Assembly (NCBI RefSeq): GCF_018130145.1 | Contig: NZ_JAFCMB010000007.1 | Coordinates: forward strand, 124,001-188,000 | Origin: Bradyrhizobium sp. AUGA SZCCT0176 | GTDB lineage: Bacteria > Pseudomonadota > Alphaproteobacteria > Rhizobiales > Xanthobacteraceae | Direction of reading: 5' to 3' | DNA: 64,000 nucleotides | Part shown: in pieces, positions 16,007-24,237 of the stretch | Numbering within the stretch: position 1 is the stretch's first letter | Layout: each line of letters begins with the position of its first letter | Program-made: the position numbers and the translations under genes | The notes under the pieces: model-generated | Databases searched by the model: none | Told to the model about the DNA's origin: nothing | The model's input: only the letters and a program-made list of their open reading frames with translations

Positions 16007-17689
16007 CTACGCCGCTCTTACGCCGGCCAGGAAGCTCGACACTTCGTCCTGCAGCGCCTTTAGCTTGCGGCCGAGCCGGTCGCCGGACTCCAGCACCATC
16101 TGCGCCTTCGCGCCGGTTTCCGTCGTCGCCGCTGTGACGTCGGAGATGTTCTGCGAGACCTGATTGGTGCCGGCCGCGGCCTTCTGCACGCTCGAGGCGA
16201 TTTCCTGCGTCGCGGCGCCCTGCTGTTCGACAGCGGCCGCGATCGAGGACGAGATCTCGTTCACTTCCATGATCGTCGAGCGAATGCTCTGGATGTTTTC
16301 GACCACCTGCTGGGTCTCGGCCTGAATGGCGTTGATCTGCGCGCTGATCTCTTCGGTGGCCTTGGCGGTCTGGCTGGCGAGCGACTTGACCTCGCTGGCG
16401 ACCACCGCAAAGCCCTTGCCGGCCTCGCCGGCACGCGCCGCCTCGATGGTGGCGTTGAGCGCCAGCAGATTGGTCTGCGACGCGATGTCGTTGATCAGGC
16501 CGATCACTTCGCCGATCTTGTGGGCGGCAATCGCGAGACCCTGGACGGTCTCGTTGGTGCGCTGGCCGTCGGCGGCGGCCTTGTCGGCGATCTGGGCGGC
16601 GTGACCGACGCGCTGGGTGATCTCGGAAATCGACGCGGAAAGTTCTTCGGCGGCCGACGCCACGGTCTGCACGTTCGACGACGCCTCCTGGGAAGCCATC
16701 GCCACCGCCTTGGAGCGGTCGCTGGCCTGGCTGGCGGTATGGGACATCCCTTGCGCGGTGCCCTGCATTTCGCTCGCATCCTTGATGACGTCACCGACGA
16801 CGGCCTGGACGCTGGCTTCGAACTTGCTGGCCAGATCCATCATCGATTTGCGCTTCTCGGCATCGGCCTCGGTCTTCAGCTGCGCCTGCTCGGCGTGCAT
16901 CTTGGTGACCGCCTCGGCATTGTCCTTGAAGACGCGCAGCGATTTGGCGAGCGCGCCGACCTCATCCTTGCGCTGCGTATAGGGCACCTCGAAAGCGGTA
17001 TCGCCGGACGCCAGCCGGTCGGTCAGGTTGGTGATGGTCGTGAGCGGCCGCGTCACGCTGCGGCCAATGAAGAACGAGCTGATCAGCACCAGCGCAAACA
17101 CGGCCAGGCAAACCAGCGCGAACATCTGGGCGGTCTGCCGGAACACCGCATCGACGTCGTCGAGATAGATGCCGGTGCCGATGATCCAGCCCCAGGGCGC
17201 GAAGCCTTTCACATAGGAAATCTTCGGCACCGGTTGATCGAAGCCGGGTTTTGGCCAGAGATAGCTGTAGAAGCCGGCGCCCTTCGACTTCACGACGTCG
17301 ACGAATCCGATGAACAGCCGGTTGCCGTTCGGATCCTTCATCTCGCCGAGGTCCTTGCCGTCAAGCTCGGGCCTGATCGGATGCATGATCATCTTCGGCG
17401 ACATGTCGTTGATCCAGAAATACTCGACCTTGTCGTAGCGCAGGCTTTTGATTTCCTGGATCGCCGCCTTCTGCGCGTCGTCGCGCGACAGCTTTCCGTC
17501 GGTTTCCAGCTTCTGGTAATGGGTCAGGATTCCATTTCCGATGTCGACCATCTGCTGCGTCTTGACCTGGCGGTCCGTCATCATCTGCCCGCGCATCGTG
17601 TAGAGCGCGATCGGGGCCATCACGACCATGCCGGCAAGACTGAGACCAATCATGACGGCAAGCTTGAAGCTGATGCGGGAAAAGAACAT
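16007..17689 (-). CDS. methyl-accepting chemotaxis protein with single Cache (sCache_2) sensor
   Basis: A 560-residue chemoreceptor. TM1 lies at about 8-31. The periplasmic single Cache domain (about 32-182) carries the signature YFWINDMSPKMIMHP, and TM2 is at about 187-208. HAMP follows to about 262, then a cytoplasmic signalling domain with the E-A-R-AGE-GKGFAVVA-EV hairpin tip. sCache_2 receptors often bind small carboxylates such as pyruvate or other C2/C3 acids; the ligand here is not known. The ATG at 17689 (MFFSR) with AGGA nine bases upstream is preferred over one 45 bases earlier. No cheA or cheW gene is nearby, so it works with remote chemotaxis proteins. Confidence 0.93.
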   Translation of the reverse strand: MFFSRISFKLAVMIGLSLAGMVVMAPIALYTMRGQMMTDRQVKTQQMVDIGNGILTHYQKLETDGKLSRDDAQKAAIQEIKSLRYDKVEYFWINDMSPKMIMHPIRPELDGKDLGEMKDPNGNRLFIGFVDVVKSKGAGFYSYLWPKPGFDQPVPKISYVKGFAPWGWIIGTGIYLDDVDAVFRQTAQMFALVCLAVFALVLISSFFIGRSVTRPLTTITNLTDRLASGDTAFEVPYTQRKDEVGALAKSLRVFKDNAEAVTKMHAEQAQLKTEADAEKRKSMMDLASKFEASVQAVVGDVIKDASEMQGTAQGMSHTASQASDRSKAVAMASQEASSNVQTVASAAEELSASISEITQRVGHAAQIADKAAADGQRTNETVQGLAIAAHKIGEVIGLINDIASQTNLLALNATIEAARAGEAGKGFAVVASEVKSLASQTAKATEEISAQINAIQAETQQVVENIQSIRSTIMEVNEISSSIAAAVEQQGAATQEIASSVQKAAAGTNQVSQNISDVTAATTETGAKAQMVLESGDRLGRKLKALQDEVSSFLAGVRAA

Positions 17690-17902
17690 CGGGTCAAATC
17701 CTGGGCCTGGGACGGAAAATAACCGCTTCAACATAGCCGGGACTTGTTAGCGAAGTTTTAAGCATGCGCTGGTTGGACCGGGGACTCGGTTGTATTGATA
17801 TTGTTGAGCTTTGTAGTTGACCTGGAACACCTGAATACCCGGCCGCCGTTGCCATCTCGCGCAGGCAGCCAGGTATGAGGACGTGTTTTCGCGCCCGATC
17901 GC

Positions 17903-18874
17903 TCAAATGGAGTGCTTCGGCTTGCGTGTCCTGGGCGCCTTGATCTGCTCAAGCTCCGTGACAAGCCAGGCAACGCCAGCATCCATCATTGCAATCTTTG
18001 GGAGAATCGCATTGATGGCGAAGTGCGGCAGCGCGATCGGCGCCTTGGCGGCGACGATTCCAAAACGTGGACCGTGCATCTCGACGAACCGTCGCGGCAA
18101 CGCCGAGACCAGATCTGTTTCGGCCAGCACGCCGAGGGCAAAGATGAAGTTCGGCACCGTCAATGCGACGCGGCGCGACAACCCTTGCCGGGCGAGTTCG
18201 ACATCGACAAAGCCATAGGCATCCCCGGTATGCGAGACGACGAGATGCTGCATCTCGCAGTAATTCCGCAGGCTGGGTGCCTTCCCGAAGCGGTGTCCCG
18301 CGCGCGCCGCGATGACGAACTCTTCCTCGTAGAGCGTTTGCTTGTGGAAGCGCACCGGGACATCGTCGAACGGGATCACGGCGATATCCATGTCGCGCGC
18401 TTCGAGATCGGCCAGCGCTTCCTTCCAGGCGAGGTCGGGCGTGGGCTGGCCCTGCGTCGGCAGAATCTGGCGGATGCCGATGTCGATTCCCGGCGCGGTC
18501 TTCCGTAACGCTTCGAGCAATGGCGGCAGGAACACCGCCGACGTTCCGTCCGGCGCGCCGATGACGAAGCGGCGCGTCGAGCGCGCCGGATCGAACGGCG
18601 CGCTGCTCGACACCACGCCCCGGATGCGGGTCAGGATTTCGGCAACGGGCGCCGCGAGTTCGCTGGCCCGCGCGGTCGGCACCACGCCCTTGGGCGTCCT
18701 GAGAAACAAGGGATCAGCAAGCAGTTTACGCAGGCGTCCAAGGCCATGGCTGACCGCCGATGGCGACAGGTTCAGCCGCTCGGCGGATCGCCCGGCGTGG
18801 CGTTCCTCCATCAGGATTTCGAACAGCACCAGCAGGTTCAGGTCGGCCCTGGATAGATCAGTTTTGTTCATCAT
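17903..18874 (-). CDS. LysR family transcriptional regulator
   Basis: A 323-residue LysR regulator. The N-terminal winged helix (about 9-68) reads DLNLLVLFEILMEERHAGRS, the form seen in the NodD/SyrM-like and LeuO-like branches. The effector-binding domain occupies about 95-300. It is transcribed away from the NTF2-fold gene that starts at 18972, the usual layout for a LysR protein and its target. The effector is unknown. The start may be either of two adjacent ATG codons; no strong ribosome binding site separates them. Confidence 0.9.
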   Translation of the reverse strand: MMNKTDLSRADLNLLVLFEILMEERHAGRSAERLNLSPSAVSHGLGRLRKLLADPLFLRTPKGVVPTARASELAAPVAEILTRIRGVVSSSAPFDPARSTRRFVIGAPDGTSAVFLPPLLEALRKTAPGIDIGIRQILPTQGQPTPDLAWKEALADLEARDMDIAVIPFDDVPVRFHKQTLYEEEFVIAARAGHRFGKAPSLRNYCEMQHLVVSHTGDAYGFVDVELARQGLSRRVALTVPNFIFALGVLAETDLVSALPRRFVEMHGPRFGIVAAKAPIALPHFAINAILPKIAMMDAGVAWLVTELEQIKAPRTRKPKHSI

Positions 18875-18877
18875 ATC

Positions 18878-18903
18878 GATGAAATCATATCATTTTATTC
18901 ATC
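18878..18903. promoter_or_regulatory. candidate LysR binding site in divergent intergenic region
   Basis: Inverted repeat GATGAA (18878-18883) and TTCATC (18898-18903), with an AT-rich 14-base centre that contains ATCATATCAT. It lies in the 97 bases between the LysR gene and the NTF2-fold gene, where a LysR tetramer would bind. The repeat is visible; binding is inferred. Confidence 0.4.
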
Positions 18904-18971
18904 TGCGATGAAGTGGCAAATGCACCCCGCCGGACGTCCAAGATCCGGCCGAAATCAAAGGGAGTGCTCAC

Positions 18972-19586
18972 ATGTTCGGATTCTTGCGCAGGACACGACG
19001 GCCATTGGACCAAGGTAAACCTTCTGCTTGCCCGCTCGCCGGCATGTCGAGACGCGCGGCGATGACGGCCGCGCTGAGCGCATCGCTGTCTTTCCGGCCC
19101 TCGGAATGCCTGGCCAATTCAGCCGCCAGCGCGGGACATCCGCCCGTTGAGCTGATCCAGCGCACCGAAGCGCAGGCGGTCGCCTTCATGCGCGGCGAGA
19201 TGGACGAATGGTCCAGGATGGTTCGAATCGCCGATGACTTCACGTTGATGCAGCCGTTCGGCGGACCGGCCAGCCACGGCTTTAATGCCAGCCCCGAACG
19301 CCTGACACAGCTCGCCAAGTACTTCAGAAATGGCGATGCGAAACTCGAGCTTGTGCAGAGCTACGCATCCGACGGTCTGGTGGTTCTCGTGATGATCGAG
19401 CGCCAGCATGGCGAGGTCGGCGGCCTGCCCGATCAGGACTGGTCACTCCGCGTCACCCAAGTCTATCGCAAGCACGGTTCGGAATGGCAGCTGGTCCATC
19501 GCCATGCCGATCCCTTGGTCCGTCACGTCGGCCTGGAGACGGCCGCGGCCATCGCCCGCGGCGCGCGGCTCGGCGAAAAGCCGTGA
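18972..19586 (+). CDS. exported SnoaL/NTF2-fold protein (DUF4440-like)
   Basis: A 204-residue protein. The first 25 residues are basic, then comes MSRRAAMTAALSASLSF, which resembles a short Tat-type signal (SRRxxM) with a weak hydrophobic core, so export is likely but not certain. From about residue 60 the sequence fits an NTF2-like cone fold: a helix with DEWSRM, the beta strands DFTLMQPFGG and VVLVMIERQ, and the end motif WQLVHRHADP, typical of DUF4440/ketosteroid-isomerase-like proteins. Enzymatic activity is not evident. It is divergent from a LysR gene that probably controls it. Confidence 0.7.
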   Translation: MFGFLRRTRRPLDQGKPSACPLAGMSRRAAMTAALSASLSFRPSECLANSAASAGHPPVELIQRTEAQAVAFMRGEMDEWSRMVRIADDFTLMQPFGGPASHGFNASPERLTQLAKYFRNGDAKLELVQSYASDGLVVLVMIERQHGEVGGLPDQDWSLRVTQVYRKHGSEWQLVHRHADPLVRHVGLETAAAIARGARLGEKP

Positions 19587-19599
19587 GGCCGTCGCGTCT

Positions 19600-21678
19600 T
19601 CAGGCCGCCCGGACCGAACTCAGGAACTGGCCGACCTCGCGCTTGAGGCGGCTGCTTTCACCGGACAGCGATTTTGCCGCCGCGAGCACCTGGGAAGAAG
19701 CCGATCCGGTCTCGCTGGCGCCTTGCTGCACATCGGCGATGTTGGAGGAGACCTGCTGGGTGCCGTGCGCGGCCTGCTGCACGTTGCGGGCAATTTCCTG
19801 CGTCGCCGCGCCCTGCTGCTCGACCGCAGCCGCGATCGCGGACGCAATTTCGGACATCCGCCCGATGGTATCGCCGATTTCCTTGATGGCGCCGACCGAT
19901 TCCTGCGTCGCGGCCTGGATGCCGTTGATCTGCTGGCTGATCTCGCCGGTCGCCTTGGCGGTTTGCTCGGCCAGCGCCTTCACTTCCGAGGCCACGACGG
20001 CAAAACCGCGTCCCGCCTCGCCCGCCCGCGCCGCCTCGATGGTGGCGTTCAGCGCCAGCAGATTGGTTTGGCCGGCGATGGTGTTGATCAACTCGACCAC
20101 ATCGCCGATCCGGGCCGCCGCTTTCGCCAGCTCGCCGACGCGATCGTTGGTTCGCTGCGCCTGCTCCACCGCTTCAGAGGCGATCCGCGCCGAATCCTGC
20201 ACCTGACGGCTGATCTCGTTGACCGACGATGCCATCTCTTCGGTGGCGGAGGCGACCGATTGCACATTGGTGGAGGCTTCTTCGGAGGCTGCCGCCACCG
20301 TGGTGGCCAGTTTCTCCGAACGGTCCGCGTTCGAGGTCAGCGTACCGGCCGATACTTCGAGCTCGCTCGAGGCCGTCGAGACGATCTCGACGATCTCGCC
20401 GATCATCGATTCGAAGTCGCGGGTAATCGTGTCGACGCGCTGGCCACGCTGGATTTTGGAATCGGCCTCCACCGCCGCCGCCTCATCGGCGGCCTTCTTG
20501 GCGATCAGGGCTTCCTTGAAGACCTGCAATGAACCTGCCATCGCGCCGATCTCATCGGCGCGCTCGATCGTCGGGATGGCGACATCATGGCGGCCGGCGG
20601 CGAGGTCACCGACGACGTCGGTCAGATTGGCGAGCGGCGTAATCACCCGGCGGCGCAGCATCATTGTGACGCCGGCGAGCACGCCGAGCAGTGCCACAAC
20701 GGCAAGGCCTGCCAGCGCCAGCATCGTCAGCGCCCCATCGCGCGCGGCGCCGGCGCGTTCGGCGGCTTCAGCCAATGCCGCGTCGCGCACGGCAAAGAAG
20801 CTTTGCACCGCCGGCACAATCGTGGCGGCGAGTTCAACATCGGATTTGATTCCATAGTTGCCGTCGCCGCGCGCGGCCGGCATCTCTTTTTCAAGCCAGG
20901 GCGCGGCCTTGCCGAAATAGAGATCGATCGCATCCTTCAGCGGTTTGACGAGCCTTGCCGGGCTGCCGATCTGATCCACGCCGGCTTCGAGTCGCTCGCG
21001 ATTCAGGTCCACGCGGCCCTGGGCACGGTCGAACGAAGAGATTTCGGCCACTGTCATCGGGCGGCGCGCGCTGATCGCAGGAGACATCGAAGCGGCGCGG
21101 CCGCCGGCGGAGATCCGCATATCCTGGGCCGTACGAGCGATGCTCATCAGCGCCGTCAGCGACGCGTCGGCGGTGGCCACCTGATTTTCAAGGCGGTTCA
21201 AGAGCGGTTCGACAATCGCGACGACCTGGGCAACGCCGGGCAGGAAGCCCTTGACCACCGCCGCATCACGCGCAGCCATGGGTACGACAAGCGCGCGATC
21301 GTTCGCGGCGCGAATATCGGCAAGCTTGGTCGCCGCCTGGTTGAGGCCCGCAACGATCGTGGCGCCATCGCTGAGGGCGCCGACCGCCGTCCGGGCGTTC
21401 GCGAAAGCGGCATCGGCCTGATGCACGGCCTTTGCAATCGCTTCGAGCTGAGCCGGGGTTGCGGTCCCATCCTGGAACAGCGGACTGAGATACGGCGCAC
21501 GATAGGCCGCGACCTGTTGACCAACAGCCAGAACCGCGCCGAATGCCTCCACGGCCTTGATCGCTTCATTCTTGCTTGCAAAGGTACGATACTGCGGAAC
21601 GAGAACCCCTGCACCAAGGATCACCGACAGGACCGTCACCGAGAGCATTGATACCGCAAAGAGCCGACCGATTCGCAT
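19600..21678 (-). CDS. methyl-accepting chemotaxis protein with long helical periplasmic domain
   Basis: A 692-residue chemoreceptor. TM1 lies at about 7-27. A long mostly helical periplasmic region (28-316) has no Cache signature, and TM2 is at about 317-340. Then come HAMP and a signalling domain with the conserved hairpin (AGEAGRGFAVVASEVKAL). The periplasmic region contains a WL-E-xxxAARGDGNYGIKSD segment whose family I cannot name; it may be a helical-bundle or nitrate-sensor-like (NIT) type domain. It converges with the NTF2-fold gene, 13 bases between stops. The ligand is unknown. Confidence 0.92.
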   Translation of the reverse strand: MRIGRLFAVSMLSVTVLSVILGAGVLVPQYRTFASKNEAIKAVEAFGAVLAVGQQVAAYRAPYLSPLFQDGTATPAQLEAIAKAVHQADAAFANARTAVGALSDGATIVAGLNQAATKLADIRAANDRALVVPMAARDAAVVKGFLPGVAQVVAIVEPLLNRLENQVATADASLTALMSIARTAQDMRISAGGRAASMSPAISARRPMTVAEISSFDRAQGRVDLNRERLEAGVDQIGSPARLVKPLKDAIDLYFGKAAPWLEKEMPAARGDGNYGIKSDVELAATIVPAVQSFFAVRDAALAEAAERAGAARDGALTMLALAGLAVVALLGVLAGVTMMLRRRVITPLANLTDVVGDLAAGRHDVAIPTIERADEIGAMAGSLQVFKEALIAKKAADEAAAVEADSKIQRGQRVDTITRDFESMIGEIVEIVSTASSELEVSAGTLTSNADRSEKLATTVAAASEEASTNVQSVASATEEMASSVNEISRQVQDSARIASEAVEQAQRTNDRVGELAKAAARIGDVVELINTIAGQTNLLALNATIEAARAGEAGRGFAVVASEVKALAEQTAKATGEISQQINGIQAATQESVGAIKEIGDTIGRMSEIASAIAAAVEQQGAATQEIARNVQQAAHGTQQVSSNIADVQQGASETGSASSQVLAAAKSLSGESSRLKREVGQFLSSVRAA

Positions 21679-21829
21679 GTTCTGTTTCCGTTGCCGTGGA
21701 GACCGCCAAAATACGCAAACAGGGGCTAAGGCGGGCTTAATGGACGAACGGTATAATTACGGGAGTGCGCCGAGCCGCGAGCGTGAGGGCGCGCAATAAT
21801 GCGCAACGACATTTGGCTCGGCCAAACGA

Positions 21830-21855
21830 AAACGGCCCGCCGAGGCGGGCCGTTT
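21830..21855 (-). terminator. rho-independent terminator
   Basis: Inverted repeat with 12-base arms AAACGGCCCGCC and GGCGGGCCGTTT separated by two bases. Read on the minus strand the hairpin is followed by TTTTCGTTT. It lies 8 bases beyond the stop codon of the 54-residue protein gene, so it should terminate that transcript. Confidence 0.8.
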
Positions 21856-21862
21856 CAGTCAG

Positions 21863-22027
21863 TTAGGTATCGGTGTCGCTGGTTTGATCGGGCGCCAGCT
21901 TGGGATCTTTGTCACCCTTGCCGGGAGCCTGACTCTGCTGGCCCGGATTCTGACCGCCGCCCTGCTGTTGACCAGGCTTCTGACCCGGCGTTTGATTCTG
22001 CTGACCGGGTTGGTTTTGGTTCGTCAT
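21863..22027 (-). CDS. small Gln/Gly/Pro-rich protein (54 aa)
   Basis: A 54-residue hydrophilic protein almost wholly composed of Gln, Gly, Pro, Asn and Lys, with repeated PGQ and QQ units and an acidic end (SDTDT). It has a good ribosome binding site (AAGGAA, seven bases before ATG) and a strong terminator right after the stop, so it is probably a real, independently transcribed gene. Low-complexity composition suggests an intrinsically disordered protein, perhaps stress-related. The function is unknown. Confidence 0.6.
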   Translation of the reverse strand: MTNQNQPGQQNQTPGQKPGQQQGGGQNPGQQSQAPGKGDKDPKLAPDQTSDTDT

Positions 22028-22360
22028 GTCGTTTCCTTTCATGGGAACGTCGTAACAACGGATCGAAGTCCGCGACGTTCCGATCAAAGAAAATCGGCAG
22101 TTCGCGTTGCCGCCACGATGTGACGGCGAGGCGGGCGCATTCGCGTTTGTCGCTTCCGTTCGTTTTGCCGCGTTTTGCGATTGCCCCGGATTGAGCGGCG
22201 ATTGCCCTGGTGCGACGCGGCCGGCATGCACCAGGGTTCCGGAATCATCATACGAACACACAAGCAACGCCCAATGACCAAGCGGGAACTGCTGCTTTGG
22301 GGCAACCATTGCCGATGCGAGCCATTGGTTCGCTGTCAAGGAAACAAAGGGACATCAAAA
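22028..22360. other. divergent intergenic region, no gene seen
   Basis: 333 bases between the divergent 54-residue protein and phasin genes. Several short open frames exist on both strands, but none has a ribosome binding site or a convincing product. It must hold both promoters. Confidence 0.5.
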
Positions 22361-22720
22361 ATGTCGAATGTAAACCGCAACAACTCGAATCAGAACTCTA
22401 CGCAAGAAGCTGATAAAGAACGGGTCGACGTAGCGACCGCGTCATCCACTACCTTCCCCGCCGGCTTTCAGGCGCTTGCCACGGCGTACGGCGACTACAC
22501 CAAGAAATCGTTTGAAGACACCAGGTCGTTCGTCGAGAAGCTCTCGGGCGTGAAGTCGTTCGAGAAGGCGATTGAAATTCAAACCGAGTACGCGAAGACG
22601 GCTTACGAAACATTCGTAACCGAGTCGCAGAAGATTGGCGCGCTGTACGGCGATCTTGCCAAGCAGTCCTACAAACCATTCGGCGGCTTCGGCGTCGGGA
22701 CCAATTCGACGAACCGATAG
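22361..22720 (+). CDS. phasin family protein
   Basis: A 119-residue phasin. Phasins coat polyhydroxyalkanoate granules or act as stress chaperones in rhizobia. The sequence has a polar, Asn/Gln-rich N-terminus (1-30) and the family core: FQALATAYGDYTKKSFEDTRSFVEKLSGVKSFEKAIEIQ-type amphipathic helices, then the TEYAKTAYETFVTES motif and a short C-terminus. The length is normal for short phasins. SD AAGGGA lies eight bases before the ATG. No PHA synthase gene is nearby. A hairpin with a T tract after the stop suggests a single-gene transcript. Confidence 0.85.
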   Translation: MSNVNRNNSNQNSTQEADKERVDVATASSTTFPAGFQALATAYGDYTKKSFEDTRSFVEKLSGVKSFEKAIEIQTEYAKTAYETFVTESQKIGALYGDLAKQSYKPFGGFGVGTNSTNR

Positions 22721-22752
22721 TTCTTGTAATTCGTTAGATCACTGCAAATCGA

Positions 22753-22807
22753 AAGGTCTTGCCCCGCGATGTCAGAGCAACGTCGCCTGTGCATCGCGGG
22801 ACCTTTT
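22753..22807 (+). terminator. terminator-like hairpin after phasin gene
   Basis: Stem CCCGCGATG (22763-22771) pairs with CATCGCGGG (22792-22800). It is extended by AAAGGT and ACCTTTT on the outside with a small bulge, and ends in TTTT. It begins 32 bases after the phasin stop codon. Confidence 0.55.
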
Positions 22808-22880
22808 CCGATGCCCCCTCAATTCGTTCATTTTTTCCAGCATGCGAGAGACTGCGCTCGCAGCTGTCACGAGGAGCATC

Positions 22881-23126
22881 ATGACCATATCCAATCCACG
22901 TTCCCGGAATCGCTCGCTCGATCCAGAGGAGGTCTTGGCCGTGAACCAGGCGTACGACCTTGCATGTCAAACGCTTCAGAATATCGGTCAGCTCGAAGTG
23001 GATCGTGAGATCATCGCCCGAAAGGTTTTGCAGGCCGCCGAGAGTGGCGAGCGCGACGCCGACAAAATATGCGCGCGTGCGATCCATGACCTGACCGCTT
23101 TCGATTACCGGCAGCATGGCACCTAG
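22881..23126 (+). CDS. small protein of unknown function (81 aa)
   Basis: An 81-residue soluble protein, helical and charged (for example LDPEEVLAVNQAYDLACQTL), with no membrane segment. The start is fixed by GAGGAG seven bases before the ATG at 22881. The protein family is not recognised. It follows the phasin gene, but a terminator-like hairpin lies between them, so it is probably transcribed separately. A perfect 14-base inverted repeat 40 bases downstream may end its transcript. Confidence 0.6.
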   Translation: MTISNPRSRNRSLDPEEVLAVNQAYDLACQTLQNIGQLEVDREIIARKVLQAAESGERDADKICARAIHDLTAFDYRQHGT

Positions 23127-23165
23127 GGCCACCACCAACGGAAACGAGCGGGATTTAAGCGGCCA

Positions 23166-23199
23166 GAGGGAGTCCTGCAGGTGAATGCAGGACTCCCTC
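23166..23199. repeat. perfect inverted repeat, possible terminator stem
   Basis: Arms GAGGGAGTCCTGCA and TGCAGGACTCCCTC (14 bases, no mismatch) around a GGTGAA loop. There is no T tract on either side, so it is either a weak terminator of the upstream 81-residue gene or another stable RNA structure. Confidence 0.5.
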
Positions 23200-23594
23200 G
23201 TAGGCCTGACAAGACACTGGCGGCAGTCTGTCTTGCCCGGTTGCACTTTGGGGCCGTCTCAGTGCTATGCAGATGGCGCGTTGGCGGTGTCCATCTCTTC
23301 CTCATTGCGCCTACCCGCCGCCAAATCCATCTTCGGCGGTGGGATCTAAACTGTCTGTTCAATTTTGATCATGCGGGCAAATTTCCTGGCCGGCGTTTGC
23401 GATGACCGAAGTCGGGGCCATGGCCTCGGCTTCGAAACGGAACATGGTTTGCGTTTAATTTATTTCGGAACCTGAGCGATATTGACCAGCGCTCCCAATA
23501 CAAGGCGAGCATGCTGGTTCCATCACCGCCCGCCTCGGCATCTTCCGGTGACTGAGAGCTTTGCGCTCCCGCCTGACTCAAAGGGTGGATTGCA
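23200..23594. other. intergenic region, no gene supported
   Basis: About 395 bases between the inverted repeat and the zinc-ribbon-like gene. Short open frames are present on both strands, but they lack ribosome binding sites and their products are Arg-rich in the manner of non-coding frames. I see no clear promoter or RNA gene. Confidence 0.5.
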
Positions 23595-23825
23595 ATGACC
23601 GCTTACCCAGCCGCAATTCCGCTGCTCGCCATACAGCGCCTCCGCTGCCAAACATGTCAAACGCGCATGAACCTTGCGCAGATATCACCTGGACCCACCG
23701 GGTTTGAGCTTCGCACGTTCGACTGTTCCAGATGCGGCAACGTCGAAAAAATCGTTATCGCATCAGATCCCATGAAGTCCGGCGATGTTGGCTGGCTCGT
23801 TGGCGAACTGCAACCGCCGACGTAA
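23595..23825 (+). CDS. small zinc-ribbon-like protein (76 aa)
   Basis: A 76-residue protein with two CxxC pairs, CQTC (about 18-21) and CSRC (about 45-48). They are separated by 23 residues including a TGFELRTFDCS strand, the layout of a treble-clef or zinc-ribbon domain. It has no catalytic domain and probably binds zinc; a nucleic-acid or protein-binding role would fit. GGTGG lies before the ATG. A very short membrane-protein frame starts four bases after its stop, so the two may form one unit. Confidence 0.65.
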   Translation: MTAYPAAIPLLAIQRLRCQTCQTRMNLAQISPGPTGFELRTFDCSRCGNVEKIVIASDPMKSGDVGWLVGELQPPT

Positions 23826-23829
23826 CGTC

Positions 23830-23940
23830 ATGAAACCGCCCGACTCGCCCGCAACGCCCCGATCGAAAACACTCGATCGCGCGCTTTCGCTTGTCGCGGC
23901 ATTCATTGTCGCCGCAATCATAGCCGTCATCAGATACTGA
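23830..23940 (+). CDS. possible 36-residue membrane microprotein
   Basis: A short frame starting four bases after the stop of the zinc-ribbon-like gene. It has a basic, Pro-rich N-terminus (about 18 residues) then a single hydrophobic helix (LSLVAAFIVAAIIAVI) and ends RY. The pattern of a positively charged cytoplasmic end and one transmembrane helix is typical of bacterial membrane microproteins. No separate ribosome binding site is clear; translation would depend on coupling to the upstream gene. Existence is uncertain. Confidence 0.4.
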   Translation: MKPPDSPATPRSKTLDRALSLVAAFIVAAIIAVIRY

Positions 23941-24237
23941 TCCCGCGGGGTCGAAACGACCATCGCCGGCAAATTGGGCAGCGTGGCGAGGCCTGGCCTG
24001 GCCGGACCGCAAAAACTGGCAGCGGATCGGCGCACGGTCCCGACAGCAGCGACCTTGCCCACCACCGTATCGTTCCTGGCCGCAACTCCACGATAGAATA
24101 GCTCTATAGCTGCTATGTGCAGGCTTCGGTATCCCGATCGGGCGGTGTCGGCTAGAAGTACACGATGGGTTGATGCACTCGGTTTTCACCCCGCATCACG
24201 TCCTTCCCGACTTGTCGATATCCACGGAGTAAACCCG

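Noticed and set aside
16520..17722. A 400-codon plus-strand frame opposite the first chemoreceptor gene
   Set aside because: His/Arg/Gly-rich product with no domain. The minus strand encodes a complete chemoreceptor.
23181..23405. A 74-codon plus-strand frame in the gap before the zinc-ribbon-like gene
   Set aside because: It begins inside the arms of an inverted repeat, has no ribosome binding site and gives an Arg/Leu-rich product without any motif.
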